Source: a virus. Taken from it: DNA of 45,912 bases. The stretch lies in the IMG/VR virus record IMGVR_UViG_3300036853_000288, positions 1 to 45,912 of that record; one strand, given 5' to 3'. Of this stretch, positions 36,672 through 44,323 are shown one piece after another. The notes beneath the pieces were generated by a model. It had not been told where the DNA came from. It did no database searches and worked only from the letters and a program-made list of their open reading frames with translations. The position numbers and the translations under genes were made by a program. The first letter of the stretch is position 1; each line of letters opens with the position of its first letter.

Positions 36672-37754
36672 CTACGGGGTCTTGAACATTTCCAGCAGTG
36701 CCTGACCGTGTGGGATCTCGATGACCTCTGGCGGATTCTCGACCTCACTGAACACGGCCAGCAGTGCCGAGGGGCTGAAGGCGGCGAGCATCGTTTCGTC
36801 GCGCAGTTCGGCCCGCGCCGGCGCCCGGCCGGCCGGGGCGCCGCCCTGGACCTCATCGGCCAGGCCCGCCCGCACCGCGGCCTCTGCGTCGTACCACGTT
36901 CCGTCAGGGCCACCCTCGGCCGCCCGCATCGCCGCGCGCCACTGCGCCCGCGTGCCGCCGGCGCGCTCAGCGTAGATGTCCGCGATCGTGTCGCTGAGGC
37001 TGTCCAGGAGGGTGGCCATCTCGGCCATGTCGCGCGCGTTGCCCATCACCACGCCGTGCGCGTCGTGGATCATCATGCGCGCCCGCGGCGCCATGACGAT
37101 CTTGTTGGCCGCCTGCACGACGAAGCTGGCGGAGCTCGCCGCGATGCCGTCCACGTAGGCCGTGATGTTGGCGGGGTGCTGGCGCAGCGACTCGTAGATG
37201 GCGGTGCCGTCGAACACCTCGCCGCCCTCGCAGGACACGTGCAGATCGATGGCCGACGCCTTGACCTGCGACAGGTCGCGCACGAAGTCCTGCGCGGTGA
37301 TACCCCAATCGCCGATCATGTCGTAGAGGTAGACCGAGGCCGGCTCGTCGGCGCGCGCCGGCGCAGCGTTCTCGATGCGGTACCAGCACCGGCCGGCCGC
37401 CGCCGCCCGCGCTGCGGCGATGCGCTCCGGCGGCGGGGCCAGGCGCGCCCGCGCCGTCTCGGTCAGGTTGTGCAGTCGCGTGAGGTCGACCCGTGCGCCC
37501 ATCGTGCCTTCCTCCTGCCCGACCCCGGCGTCTGCCGAGATCACCATCTTGCCATTGGACCATCCGTCGTCGGCCAAGCGCGCGAACGCGGTGGCCTCGT
37601 CGATGCGAAAGCGCTGCGCGATCGCCGCAATGACGTCGGCGAGGATCGGCGAGCCGTCGTATGTGATCTTCTTGCCGGCCAGGGTGGCGCTGCCGATCGC
37701 GTCGGTCAACAAGCCGTCGTCACCGACCGGACGCAGGGTCAGCTTAGTCTTCAT
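36672..37754 (-). CDS. ClpP-like prohead protease
   Basis: A 360-residue protein. The protease core (about 135-300) has a ClpP-type Ser nucleophile in GIAASSASFV and a His in MMIHDAHG. SCEGGEVFDGTAIYESL matches the strand that binds the peptide. About 120 N-terminal and 55 C-terminal residues extend beyond the core and could be scaffold-like. It should cut the capsid delta domain. The start overlaps the MuF gene end by 11 bases. Confidence 0.85.
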   Translation of the reverse strand: MKTKLTLRPVGDDGLLTDAIGSATLAGKKITYDGSPILADVIAAIAQRFRIDEATAFARLADDGWSNGKMVISADAGVGQEEGTMGARVDLTRLHNLTETARARLAPPPERIAAARAAAAGRCWYRIENAAPARADEPASVYLYDMIGDWGITAQDFVRDLSQVKASAIDLHVSCEGGEVFDGTAIYESLRQHPANITAYVDGIAASSASFVVQAANKIVMAPRARMMIHDAHGVVMGNARDMAEMATLLDSLSDTIADIYAERAGGTRAQWRAAMRAAEGGPDGTWYDAEAAVRAGLADEVQGGAPAGRAPARAELRDETMLAAFSPSALLAVFSEVENPPEVIEIPHGQALLEMFKTP

Positions 37755-39393
37755 AGATCGACTCCGTTCCGGTCGCGTGCTCGGCGAGCTGATCGAGCAT
37801 GGCGTACGCGTTGTCCAGCCACTTGCCCCGGCCGCGCTGCTCGTAGGCCGGGCGCAGCACGTCGAGCCGCCGGCGCGTCTCGGCCACGTCGCCCGGCGTC
37901 ATCGGGTTGTCCCGCCAGCTGTTCTTGCCGTTGTCGTCGGTGGCGATGAACCGGCGGGCCGGCGCATGCGATCCGCCCATGCGGCCGAGATCCTGCGGGT
38001 GCGGTGCGCCGCGCTCGTAGCCCACCATCTCGAACGCGTAAGCGTGGTCGATGCCGACCACGTAGTTGCCATCGATGATCAAGTTACCGTCGTTGCGATC
38101 GTTGTTGCCGATCAGCACGTCGAGCAGACCCATCCGCGCGCCGGCGTTGCTGCCGCGGAACTCGTTGAACTTCGCGAGATCGCCGCCGGCGCTCTCCTCG
38201 GCCTCGCCCAGCGTCTTGCCGCTGACGTGCTCGATCCACACCGAGTCGTCGCTGTCGCGCTGCACGGTGGCCGTCTCGGCGCCCAGCAGCATCGCGGTCA
38301 ACGAGGCCAGATCCTCAGCGTCGGCCTGCGTCCTGGGTTCATCGCTACCCCAGTCCGGCGCCTTCTTGTGCACCACCCGGCGGCCGCCGGGGAGGGTGGC
38401 CATGCGCACGCCCGAGCCCGACCCGCCGCCGCTGAGCTGGTGCCAGTGATCACCGTCGTCGGACAGCTTCTTGGCCTCGGCCACCACCGAGGCCAGCTCA
38501 CGGATGCGGTTGACCGCCCCACCGCCGCGGGCGAACCGGCCATGGCTGTCGCGCTTGTACTCGCGCACCGCGTTGCGCAGCACGCTGCGTACCGTCTCGT
38601 CGGCGCTCTGCTTCGTCCACACCCCGACGACCGTGCCGCGGCACCGCTCGCCACCCTCGCAGAACAGGTAGCCCGATCCGCCGTACGCCAGCTCGGCGGC
38701 GTCGAGCGTCGGCAGCACCGTGCCGTCGACCTTGCGACACGGCTTGCAAGTGTTGCTGTCGAGCGTCTCGTCGGCGACCAACTGCAGGTTCCAGCCGGCC
38801 GGGCGCTGCGCGTAGGCGGCCAGCCGGCCGAGGTTCTGCGCGCGGGTCAGCGCGCCGCCGATGACGTCGCGCAACCCGCGGTCGGTGAGGCTCTTGAGGT
38901 AGGCCCTTACACCGTCGACCACGGCGGCGGCCGTCGTCCCGGGCCGGAACAGACGGGCAGCCTCCCGGGCCATCCCCGCCGCCAGTCCATCGGCAAGCAC
39001 GTCGGCGGCCAGGCGGGCCCAGTCGGCCAGGGTGACCGACGCCATCGGGGGCGGCACCTCGAGGTCGACGCCCTGTGCCCTGGCCTCGTCGATGACCGAC
39101 GCCGCGCCGGCCGCTGCCATCGTCTGCATCGACTCCAGCAGCAGCCGGTCGCCGAGCACGGGCACGGCCAGTGCGCGCAGCGCGGCGAGGTTCTGGCTGT
39201 GGATGGCGTGCTCGATCTGCCGCTCGCCGCTGGCCTGCTGGGTTGGGCTCACCTCTGCCTGCCAGCGCTTCACGGCGGCGTCGAGCTCGCGCTGCCAGCG
39301 CGCGCCGAGCATGCCCAGTCCGCCCGAGCGCGCGGCGGTGGCGGCCAGCAACCGGCCGATGCTCAGTGTCAGCTCGTCAGACAGCGTTGTCAT
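37744..39393 (-). CDS. MuF-like capsid protein fused to a PI3K/HipA-like kinase domain
   Basis: A 549-residue protein. Residues 1-270 are a Mu gpF-like minor head domain; DSNTCKPCRKVDGTVLP and LFCEGGERCRG (about 212-253) are its Cys sites. RDSHGRFARG (281-290) is the usual linker to a C-terminal effector. Residues about 310-545 look like an atypical kinase: HKK (about 342-344) as possible ATP lysine, IGNNDRNDGNLII (429-440) with catalytic D432 and N437, and VVGIDHAYAF (445-454) with metal-binding D449. MuF proteins enter the cell with phage DNA, so the kinase may act on the host. Substrate unknown. Confidence 0.75.
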   Translation of the reverse strand: MTTLSDELTLSIGRLLAATAARSGGLGMLGARWQRELDAAVKRWQAEVSPTQQASGERQIEHAIHSQNLAALRALAVPVLGDRLLLESMQTMAAAGAASVIDEARAQGVDLEVPPPMASVTLADWARLAADVLADGLAAGMAREAARLFRPGTTAAAVVDGVRAYLKSLTDRGLRDVIGGALTRAQNLGRLAAYAQRPAGWNLQLVADETLDSNTCKPCRKVDGTVLPTLDAAELAYGGSGYLFCEGGERCRGTVVGVWTKQSADETVRSVLRNAVREYKRDSHGRFARGGGAVNRIRELASVVAEAKKLSDDGDHWHQLSGGGSGSGVRMATLPGGRRVVHKKAPDWGSDEPRTQADAEDLASLTAMLLGAETATVQRDSDDSVWIEHVSGKTLGEAEESAGGDLAKFNEFRGSNAGARMGLLDVLIGNNDRNDGNLIIDGNYVVGIDHAYAFEMVGYERGAPHPQDLGRMGGSHAPARRFIATDDNGKNSWRDNPMTPGDVAETRRRLDVLRPAYEQRGRGKWLDNAYAMLDQLAEHATGTESIYED

Positions 39394-40717
39394 CGGGCGC
39401 CGCCCCGCCGCCGGACCACGCGCTCATCACGTCGGCCTGGCCCTGCGGGTCGGCCGCCGGCGTCGGCTTGGGCTTGATCTTCAGAGGAGGGAGGCCGCAC
39501 ACCTGCGCGGCGTCGGCCTCGTCCACGCCGGCCGCGATGTAGGCCGCGAACGCCTGTGCCTTACTCAGCCGCTCGGCGTTGTTGCCTTCGCGGTCCTCGG
39601 GCACCGGGCTGATGTAGGCGAACGCGTAGCCCTTGCCCATCGTGCCCTTGAACAGCCGCATGAACGGGCCGTTGAGCGCGTCCTTGATCCGCTCGCCCCG
39701 CGGTACGATCTGGCGCTTCGCGAAGCCGTACTCGCCGGCCTCGGCGTTGGCGCGGTTCACGTTTTCGCTGATGCCAAGCACCTGCCCGTGGATCGCGAAC
39801 GCTTCGCGGATCTCCTCACGGGTGGCTCTGCGCAGTTCGGAGAACTCCATGTCACGCTGCGTGTACTTGGTGTCGATCCACTTCGCGCCGTGCTCCAGCG
39901 TCGCCACCGTGTGCGCGTTGCGCACGCCGCGGTGCGACTCGGCCCAGCGCAACTGGAACTCTTCCCACTCCGGGTCGCTGAGGTGCACCGGCATCTCGAT
40001 CACGCCACCGGGAATGGCGCTGTTCTGGAAGAATCGGGCATTCCACTCGGCGGCGTACCGCGAGCCGTAGAGCTGGCTCAGCAGCGTCTGCACGGCGCCG
40101 GCGCCGCGGTAGGGGTCCCACGGCGCAGGGGTGCGCAACATGATCACTTCGTCGAGACGCAGCGGGATCATCTGGCCGTCCGGCGAGCGGTAGACATAGC
40201 CGCTGATGAATTTCTTAGCGTCGCGCACCGGCGCCATGCGATCGGGGCGGACGGGCCAGAGCTCGATGGGCCTCCCTCCGAGCCAGACCACCACCCACCA
40301 GGCTTCGCCCACGAGATCGAGGTGTTGCTGGAAGGTCTCGGCGAACAGCATCGGCGTGAAGAAGTCGTTGGGCCGATCCCAGACGACGAGCGCGGGGTGC
40401 GCCGTCACCAGCTCGACGCCACGCGGCGCGTCCTCGCCCGACCCGCAGAGATCGCACGTGCGGTCTTGCTTCAAGCCGGTCTTGTGCATGTGCCAGTCGA
40501 GCGCGGCCACGGCCGTGCTGAGCTGGTTGATGATCGCAAACAGCGTGCCGTTGCTGCCGGTCGCCTCCAGCGCCGTCGTCTGGTCGCCAGTTGCCGAGGA
40601 CACAGCGGCCGCCCCGCCGTACGCGCCGCGGCCGACGTACGGCACGGCGGCGTCGTTACGCGGGCGAGCCAGCGCCCGGCCAGCGATGCTCAGCAGCTCG
40701 CCGACTGGCGACCTCAC
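39377..40717 (-). CDS. HK97-type portal protein
   Basis: A 446-residue portal that forms the ring through which DNA enters and leaves the head. Features are FAIINQLSTAVAALDWHMHK near the start, PIELWPVRPDRMAPVRDA, and LHxLxISENVNRANAEAGEY-type sequence (about 345-360). The C-terminus is Pro/Gly-rich. GTG 40717 overlaps the previous stop as GTGA and was preferred to the longer frame. A CDLCGSG motif at about 88 is an unusual insert. Confidence 0.9.
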   Translation of the reverse strand: MRSPVGELLSIAGRALARPRNDAAVPYVGRGAYGGAAAVSSATGDQTTALEATGSNGTLFAIINQLSTAVAALDWHMHKTGLKQDRTCDLCGSGEDAPRGVELVTAHPALVVWDRPNDFFTPMLFAETFQQHLDLVGEAWWVVVWLGGRPIELWPVRPDRMAPVRDAKKFISGYVYRSPDGQMIPLRLDEVIMLRTPAPWDPYRGAGAVQTLLSQLYGSRYAAEWNARFFQNSAIPGGVIEMPVHLSDPEWEEFQLRWAESHRGVRNAHTVATLEHGAKWIDTKYTQRDMEFSELRRATREEIREAFAIHGQVLGISENVNRANAEAGEYGFAKRQIVPRGERIKDALNGPFMRLFKGTMGKGYAFAYISPVPEDREGNNAERLSKAQAFAAYIAAGVDEADAAQVCGLPPLKIKPKPTPAADPQGQADVMSAWSGGGAAPDDNAV

Positions 40718-40947
40718 TGCCGCTTCACAATCCACTCAAGCAGCAGCAGCGACACGCCGCCCGCGGCCAGGCCGGCCGGCAGGGCCAGGGCCCACGCCGC
40801 CGCGGTCAGCATGCCGAGGCCGCCGACGACGAGCAGCAGGCGCAGCGCGACCGCGAGGAACGGGAGGATGGCGCGGCGCTTACGCCGAACCCAGCGCGCG
40901 AGAATGCCGAGCATCGACTCTCGCCCCGCCAATGACCACGCCACCAT
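40714..40947 (-). CDS. Small two-helix membrane protein
   Basis: A 77-residue protein (MVAWSLAGRESMLGILARWV...) with a basic stretch (RRKRR) and two membrane segments. ATG 40947 lies seven bases after TACGCT. It lies between terminase and portal, an odd place for a membrane protein. Function unknown; a holin role is possible. Confidence 0.55.
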   Translation of the reverse strand: MVAWSLAGRESMLGILARWVRRKRRAILPFLAVALRLLLVVGGLGMLTAAAWALALPAGLAAGGVSLLLLEWIVKRQ

Positions 40948-40954
40948 GGCCGAC

Positions 40955-40960
40955 AGCGTA
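40955..40960 (-). promoter_or_regulatory. -10 box of leaderless promoter for 40714-40947
   Basis: TACGCT on the minus strand, seven bases before ATG 40947. No clear -35. Confidence 0.35.
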
Positions 40961-40991
40961 ACCGATCATTGGTGCTTAGCACAGCGCGCGA

Positions 40992-41189
40992 TCAGGCGTA
41001 CCACCTATCAAAGTTGATCTCCTCGGCGGTCAGTGCCTCGGCCGCCAGCGAGTACGCCACCCCGCTGCCTGCGGCGATTGCCTTGAGTACGTCGACATAC
41101 AGCTTGTCGAGCAGATGGTGAGCGCTCTCGCTGTCGTTCCTGCTCGCTTCGATCTCGGCAACCCGGCGCCGGCACTCCATAATGTCCAC
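40992..41189 (-). CDS. Hypothetical helical protein
   Basis: A 65-residue protein starting GTG (DIMECRRRVAEIEASRNDSE...). All helical, acidic tail. GTG 41189 is exactly six bases after TAGACT, so this is a leaderless GTG start; the ATG three codons on is the alternative. Function unknown. Confidence 0.6.
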   Translation of the reverse strand: MDIMECRRRVAEIEASRNDSESAHHLLDKLYVDVLKAIAAGSGVAYSLAAEALTAEEINFDRWYA

Positions 41190-41195
41190 GTCATC

Positions 41196-41223
41196 AGTCT
41201 ACCATGCATCATGTAGCCGATCA
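41196..41223 (-). promoter_or_regulatory. Leaderless promoter for 40992-41189
   Basis: On the minus strand: TGATCG (41218-41223), 16-bp spacer with ATGATGCATGG, TAGACT (41196-41201), six bases before GTG 41189. Confidence 0.65.
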
Positions 41224-41243
41224 TCGCCCGACCGAACAGCGTG

Positions 41244-41423
41244 CTACTCGGCAACGGCGTTGCGGCCGGTGGTCGGCGGCGGGGCGCCGTACTCGATGAG
41301 AGCGGCTTCGATGACGTTGCCCATCGTCCAGCGCCGGGCGACCGCCTCGGCCTTGACCCACTGCAGCTGCGGCACAGTCAGCTTGATGTTCGTCAGCCGC
41401 CGTTCCTCGGGCTTCTCTGGCAT
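41244..41423 (-). CDS. Ribbon-helix-helix-like small protein, paralog of 1471-1626
   Basis: A 59-residue protein (MPEKPEERRLTNIKLTVPQL...). The strand (NIKLTV) and helices (PQLQWVKAEAVARR, TMGNVIEAALIEYGA) match the paralog at 1471. ATG 41423 lies seven bases after TAGAGT; the longer frame starts inside the promoter. It may be one of the regulators of the shared promoters. Confidence 0.6.
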   Translation of the reverse strand: MPEKPEERRLTNIKLTVPQLQWVKAEAVARRWTMGNVIEAALIEYGAPPPTTGRNAVAE

Positions 41424-41430
41424 GACTACT

Positions 41431-41436
41431 ACTCTA
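41431..41436 (-). promoter_or_regulatory. -10 box of leaderless promoter for 41244-41423
   Basis: TAGAGT on the minus strand, seven bases before ATG 41423, preceded by ACCGATG. No -35 at normal distance. Confidence 0.4.
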
Positions 41437-41446
41437 CATCGGTAGG

Positions 41447-42790
41447 TCAATACCGACGCAGCGCGCGGATCGCTGGCCGGCCGCCGAGGTCGCGCTCAGC
41501 CACCACGTACCGCAGGGCGTCCATGCCGTGGTCGCCCTCCTTGTGGGGTTCCTCCTTGACCGGCCGGCCGTCGAGCCCCTTGGCCCAGACGTAGCCCGTG
41601 ATCTCTTCCTTCGAGCACGTGGGCTTGCCGGCCTCGGTCAGCGACACGTCGCGTTCGACGAGCGCATCACGCACGATGAACAGCCGCGGCTGGCCGTCGC
41701 CCGCTGTCCTCAGCCTGGCTTGCACGGCCTCGATGCCGGGGGTCACCTGCTTCTTGGCGTTGACGGTGCTCATCCGCAGGTGCCGCTCCAGCGTCGCTTT
41801 GTCCTCGGCATCGTGATCACAGATGACGGCCCGCGGCCGTGGCTCGATCCACTTCCCGCCCGGCGCCACGATGCTCAAGATTTGCCGGGCGTGATCCTCG
41901 ACCAGGCGCCCGGTCATGTAGATCTCGCGGTACAGCCAGAGCCGGCCGTCGCCGTCCTCCGCCCAGCACTGCAGCACGAACGGGTTGCGGTAGCCGAAGT
42001 CGACCGACCACCAGCGCACCCAGTTCTCGGACCCCTCGGGCAGCTTGTCGACCAAGTGGACAGCGGGGTCCCAGCTCTCGTAGATCAGCCCCTCGGCGGC
42101 CACCCAGAGCCCGCGGCGCAGGCGCCAGTACCGCACGCCGGTCAGCTTGTCGAGCTTGGCAATGTAGGCGGCGCCGACCGGCGTCGGCGTGCCGTCGGCG
42201 TTGTAGTACTCGGGGTTGTCCTCGTGTCGCGACTCCATCATGGTCATCGCGCCGGACTGGGCCCGCTGGTACAGCCAGTGATGCTCGGCGTCGGGGTTGC
42301 ACATGGCGATGATCTGCGAGTACGGCAGGTTGCCGGCGCGCAGTCGGCTGATGCCCGCCTCCCAGTCCTGCACGAGGAACTCCGTTCCCTCGTCACACAC
42401 CACGAGGTCGTACGCCGAGGACATGATCTTGCTCGGCTTGTCCATGCCGCCGATGACGACGGCCGAGCCGTTGCGCAGGTAGCGGTACTGCGGCGGCTCA
42501 GCGGTCGACCCGCCGTAGTACTCGACCTCGCCGCTGGCGAGGGAGGCCACGGCGACGTGCTTGCGCCAGACCTCCAGCGTCGATGCACCGAGCGACGCCG
42601 CGGTCTTGCGCAGCAGCAGCCCCCGCGCGCCGTGGTACTTCATCATCGCGAGGTGCAGCTTGGTCAGCCCACCGACACTCTTGCCCGTACCGGCCGGACC
42701 ACTGACCAGAATCTCAGCGTCGCGACAGGAGAGCAGCCGGCGCGCGGCGCCGCGCAGTTCAATCCGGCGCGTCGCGACGATCGTAGTCAC
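41447..42790 (-). CDS. terL: Terminase large subunit
   Basis: A 447-residue packaging motor. The N-terminal ATPase has Walker A GPAGTGKS (31-38), Walker B LVVCDEGTE and a coupling-type MCNPDA. The C-terminal RNase H-like nuclease has acidic residues in SVDFGYRNP, VICDHDAED and GDHGMDALRY. It cuts concatemers and pumps DNA into the head through the portal. Start overlaps the upstream gene by ATGA-like four bases. Confidence 0.95.
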   Translation of the reverse strand: MTTIVATRRIELRGAARRLLSCRDAEILVSGPAGTGKSVGGLTKLHLAMMKYHGARGLLLRKTAASLGASTLEVWRKHVAVASLASGEVEYYGGSTAEPPQYRYLRNGSAVVIGGMDKPSKIMSSAYDLVVCDEGTEFLVQDWEAGISRLRAGNLPYSQIIAMCNPDAEHHWLYQRAQSGAMTMMESRHEDNPEYYNADGTPTPVGAAYIAKLDKLTGVRYWRLRRGLWVAAEGLIYESWDPAVHLVDKLPEGSENWVRWWSVDFGYRNPFVLQCWAEDGDGRLWLYREIYMTGRLVEDHARQILSIVAPGGKWIEPRPRAVICDHDAEDKATLERHLRMSTVNAKKQVTPGIEAVQARLRTAGDGQPRLFIVRDALVERDVSLTEAGKPTCSKEEITGYVWAKGLDGRPVKEEPHKEGDHGMDALRYVVAERDLGGRPAIRALRRY

Positions 42791-43056
42791 GGCGAGAGCA
42801 GACCCTCACGGATCACGTTGCCGTCGCGATCGACCACCCGCCAGCCGAGCGCCGGCATGGCACCGTCGATATTGACCGGTAGGCCGAGCATCTGATCCAG
42901 CCCGAGACCGAAGCGCACGCCCCACCCCGCAGGGGTGCCGACAGCCTTGAAGCGCTCCCAGGCCAGCTCACCCACGTAGATGCGGGCGGGGTGCGGTTCG
43001 GTGCGCTCGGGGAGATCCTGGTACAGCTTCACGATGTCGTCCCAGGTGACGCTCAC
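42787..43056 (-). CDS. Hypothetical protein
   Basis: An 89-residue protein (MSVTWDDIVKLYQDLPERTE...) with a helix and a beta part (ALGWRVVDRDGNVIREGLLS). It overlaps both neighbours by four bases. It lies between the terminase genes and may help packaging; function unknown. Confidence 0.6.
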   Translation of the reverse strand: MSVTWDDIVKLYQDLPERTEPHPARIYVGELAWERFKAVGTPAGWGVRFGLGLDQMLGLPVNIDGAMPALGWRVVDRDGNVIREGLLSP

Positions 43057-43406
43057 CCCTGCCCCGGCAGGTTCTTCGGGTCGATGCGCACGCCGTTGAG
43101 CAGCGTCGCGCGGGTCGCCTGCGACTCAACGCCGGCAATGACCTCGGTAAATCGCGTCTGCACAGCGTGCTCGTAGTCGAGCCGGCGCGCGTCATCCATG
43201 TCGCCGAACAGCATCTCCACCAGCACCTGGACCCGCACCCCGAGGATCTCCTCTCGCGGGATACCGATCTTGTGCAGCTGGGCCAGGCGAATCAGCGCGG
43301 CGTCGTTGGCCTGTTGCATGCGCTCGACCTCAAGCCGGCGCTCGGTCGGCGCTAGCGCCTCGGCCACCTCGGCGCCGAGCGCCTCAAGCTTCTCGTTCTC
43401 CGTCAC
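43053..43406 (-). CDS. Hypothetical helical protein
   Basis: A 117-residue, mostly helical, charged protein (MTENEKLEALGAEVAEALAP...). ATGA overlap with the terminase small subunit. Function unknown. Confidence 0.6.
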   Translation of the reverse strand: MTENEKLEALGAEVAEALAPTERRLEVERMQQANDAALIRLAQLHKIGIPREEILGVRVQVLVEMLFGDMDDARRLDYEHAVQTRFTEVIAGVESQATRATLLNGVRIDPKNLPGQG

Positions 43407-43933
43407 AACTGCTCCAATTCCTCGGGCTGAGCATTGATCACATAACTGACGGTTCCCTCTACCTGTTGCTGCACCTTGGTCGGTGCGTCGAGCCCGAGCA
43501 GCTTGCGACGCGACTCACTGATCTTGATCAGCCGGTCGGCGGCCGCGAGGTTCGGCCCGTTGTCGATGACGTCGGCCCAGTCCGGCTCGTCCTCGGTACC
43601 GAGGTTCCGACGCACCACTCGACCGTTGCCGTGCGCGAGGTGCTCGGCGTTCATGATCCGGTGCGCGACCTCCAACGCATCATCGAGCAGCGCCAGCTCG
43701 CGGGCGCGCTTTACCGCGGCCGACTCGCTCTGTTCCTTGGCCTTTTCGGTAAGGACTCGCTTGACGTCGCGATATACCGCCTGGCGGTTGTTGTAGCCCA
43801 GATTCCCCTCACGGACAATCCGGTCGTACGACCATCCGGCGACCGAGAGTCTGCAGGCAGCGGCCGCTCTCTCGGCCCGTGCAGCCCGCGCCGCAATGGT
43901 GTCCTGCGGGTTGGGCACGGCGCCCCGCGCCAT
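43403..43933 (-). CDS. terS: Terminase small subunit
   Basis: A 176-residue DNA-binding protein that would choose the packaging site. The N-terminal helix-turn-helix is at about 25-60 (AGWSYDRIVREGNLGYNNRQ), the middle is a coiled oligomerisation part, and the end KLLGLDAPTKV...VSYVIN is typical of small terminases. It precedes the large subunit by two short genes. The call rests on these features and place. Confidence 0.7.
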   Translation of the reverse strand: MARGAVPNPQDTIAARAARAERAAAACRLSVAGWSYDRIVREGNLGYNNRQAVYRDVKRVLTEKAKEQSESAAVKRARELALLDDALEVAHRIMNAEHLAHGNGRVVRRNLGTEDEPDWADVIDNGPNLAAADRLIKISESRRKLLGLDAPTKVQQQVEGTVSYVINAQPEELEQL

Positions 43934-43947
43934 GGGCGTAACGCCCC

Positions 43948-44154
43948 TTACTTCAACAGACCCGAGGCGGTCGACCGAGCGCCCCGGTGCCTGATGGTCG
44001 TCAATCCCCTGGCCTCAGCGACCTGCAGTTTCGCGTGCGTCGCGCCGTACGACCAACCACGGACCAGGGCGAGCGCGCGGATCGAGAGACCCTGCGAGTA
44101 CGCCGCGGCGAGCTCGCGCAACTCGGCGTCGGTCAGCGTCAGCACCCTTGGCAT
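43948..44154 (-). CDS. Small helix-turn-helix protein
   Basis: A 68-residue protein (MPRVLTLTDAELRELAAAYS...). Helices with QGLSIRALALVRGWSYGATH form a homeodomain-like helix-turn-helix, followed by a basic tail. ATG 44154 lies seven bases after TACAGT; a GTG three codons earlier lies in the -10 box. It may regulate packaging or late genes. Confidence 0.6.
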   Translation of the reverse strand: MPRVLTLTDAELRELAAAYSQGLSIRALALVRGWSYGATHAKLQVAEARGLTTIRHRGARSTASGLLK

Positions 44155-44323
44155 GCCGATCACTGTACCCGATCACTCGGGACGAGGCGAGCCACGCGCA
44201 CAGCCCACCGAGCAGCAGCGCGGCCACCACGTCGGCACCGGCAGCGCGGGCGCACAACGCCACCAACGCACCGCCCGACCCACAACACGCCCGGCGCATC
44301 GCCGCGATCGCCAGACCCATCAT
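44015..44323 (-). CDS. Possible membrane protein overlapping the helix-turn-helix gene
   Basis: ATG 44323 overlaps the helicase stop as ATGA and opens 102 residues. The first half is hydrophobic (MMGLAIAAMRRACCGSGGAL, then VVAALLLGGLCAWLA), with two possible membrane segments. The second half overlaps the gene 43948-44154 in another frame and is Arg-rich. It may be real only in its first part. Confidence 0.35.
   Translation of the reverse strand: MMGLAIAAMRRACCGSGGALVALCARAAGADVVAALLLGGLCAWLASSRVIGYSDRHAKGADADRRRVARARRGVLAGSLDPRARPGPWLVVRRDARETAGR
44162..44167 (-). promoter_or_regulatory. -10 box of leaderless promoter for the helix-turn-helix gene
   Basis: TACAGT on the minus strand, seven bases before ATG 44154. 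It could start the terminase transcript too. No clear -35. Confidence 0.4.

Noticed and set aside
39032-41017. Plus-strand frame of 661 codons opposite the portal
   Set aside because: Antisense shadow created by high GC; sequence is Arg/His/Val-rich without motifs, while the minus strand encodes a clear portal.
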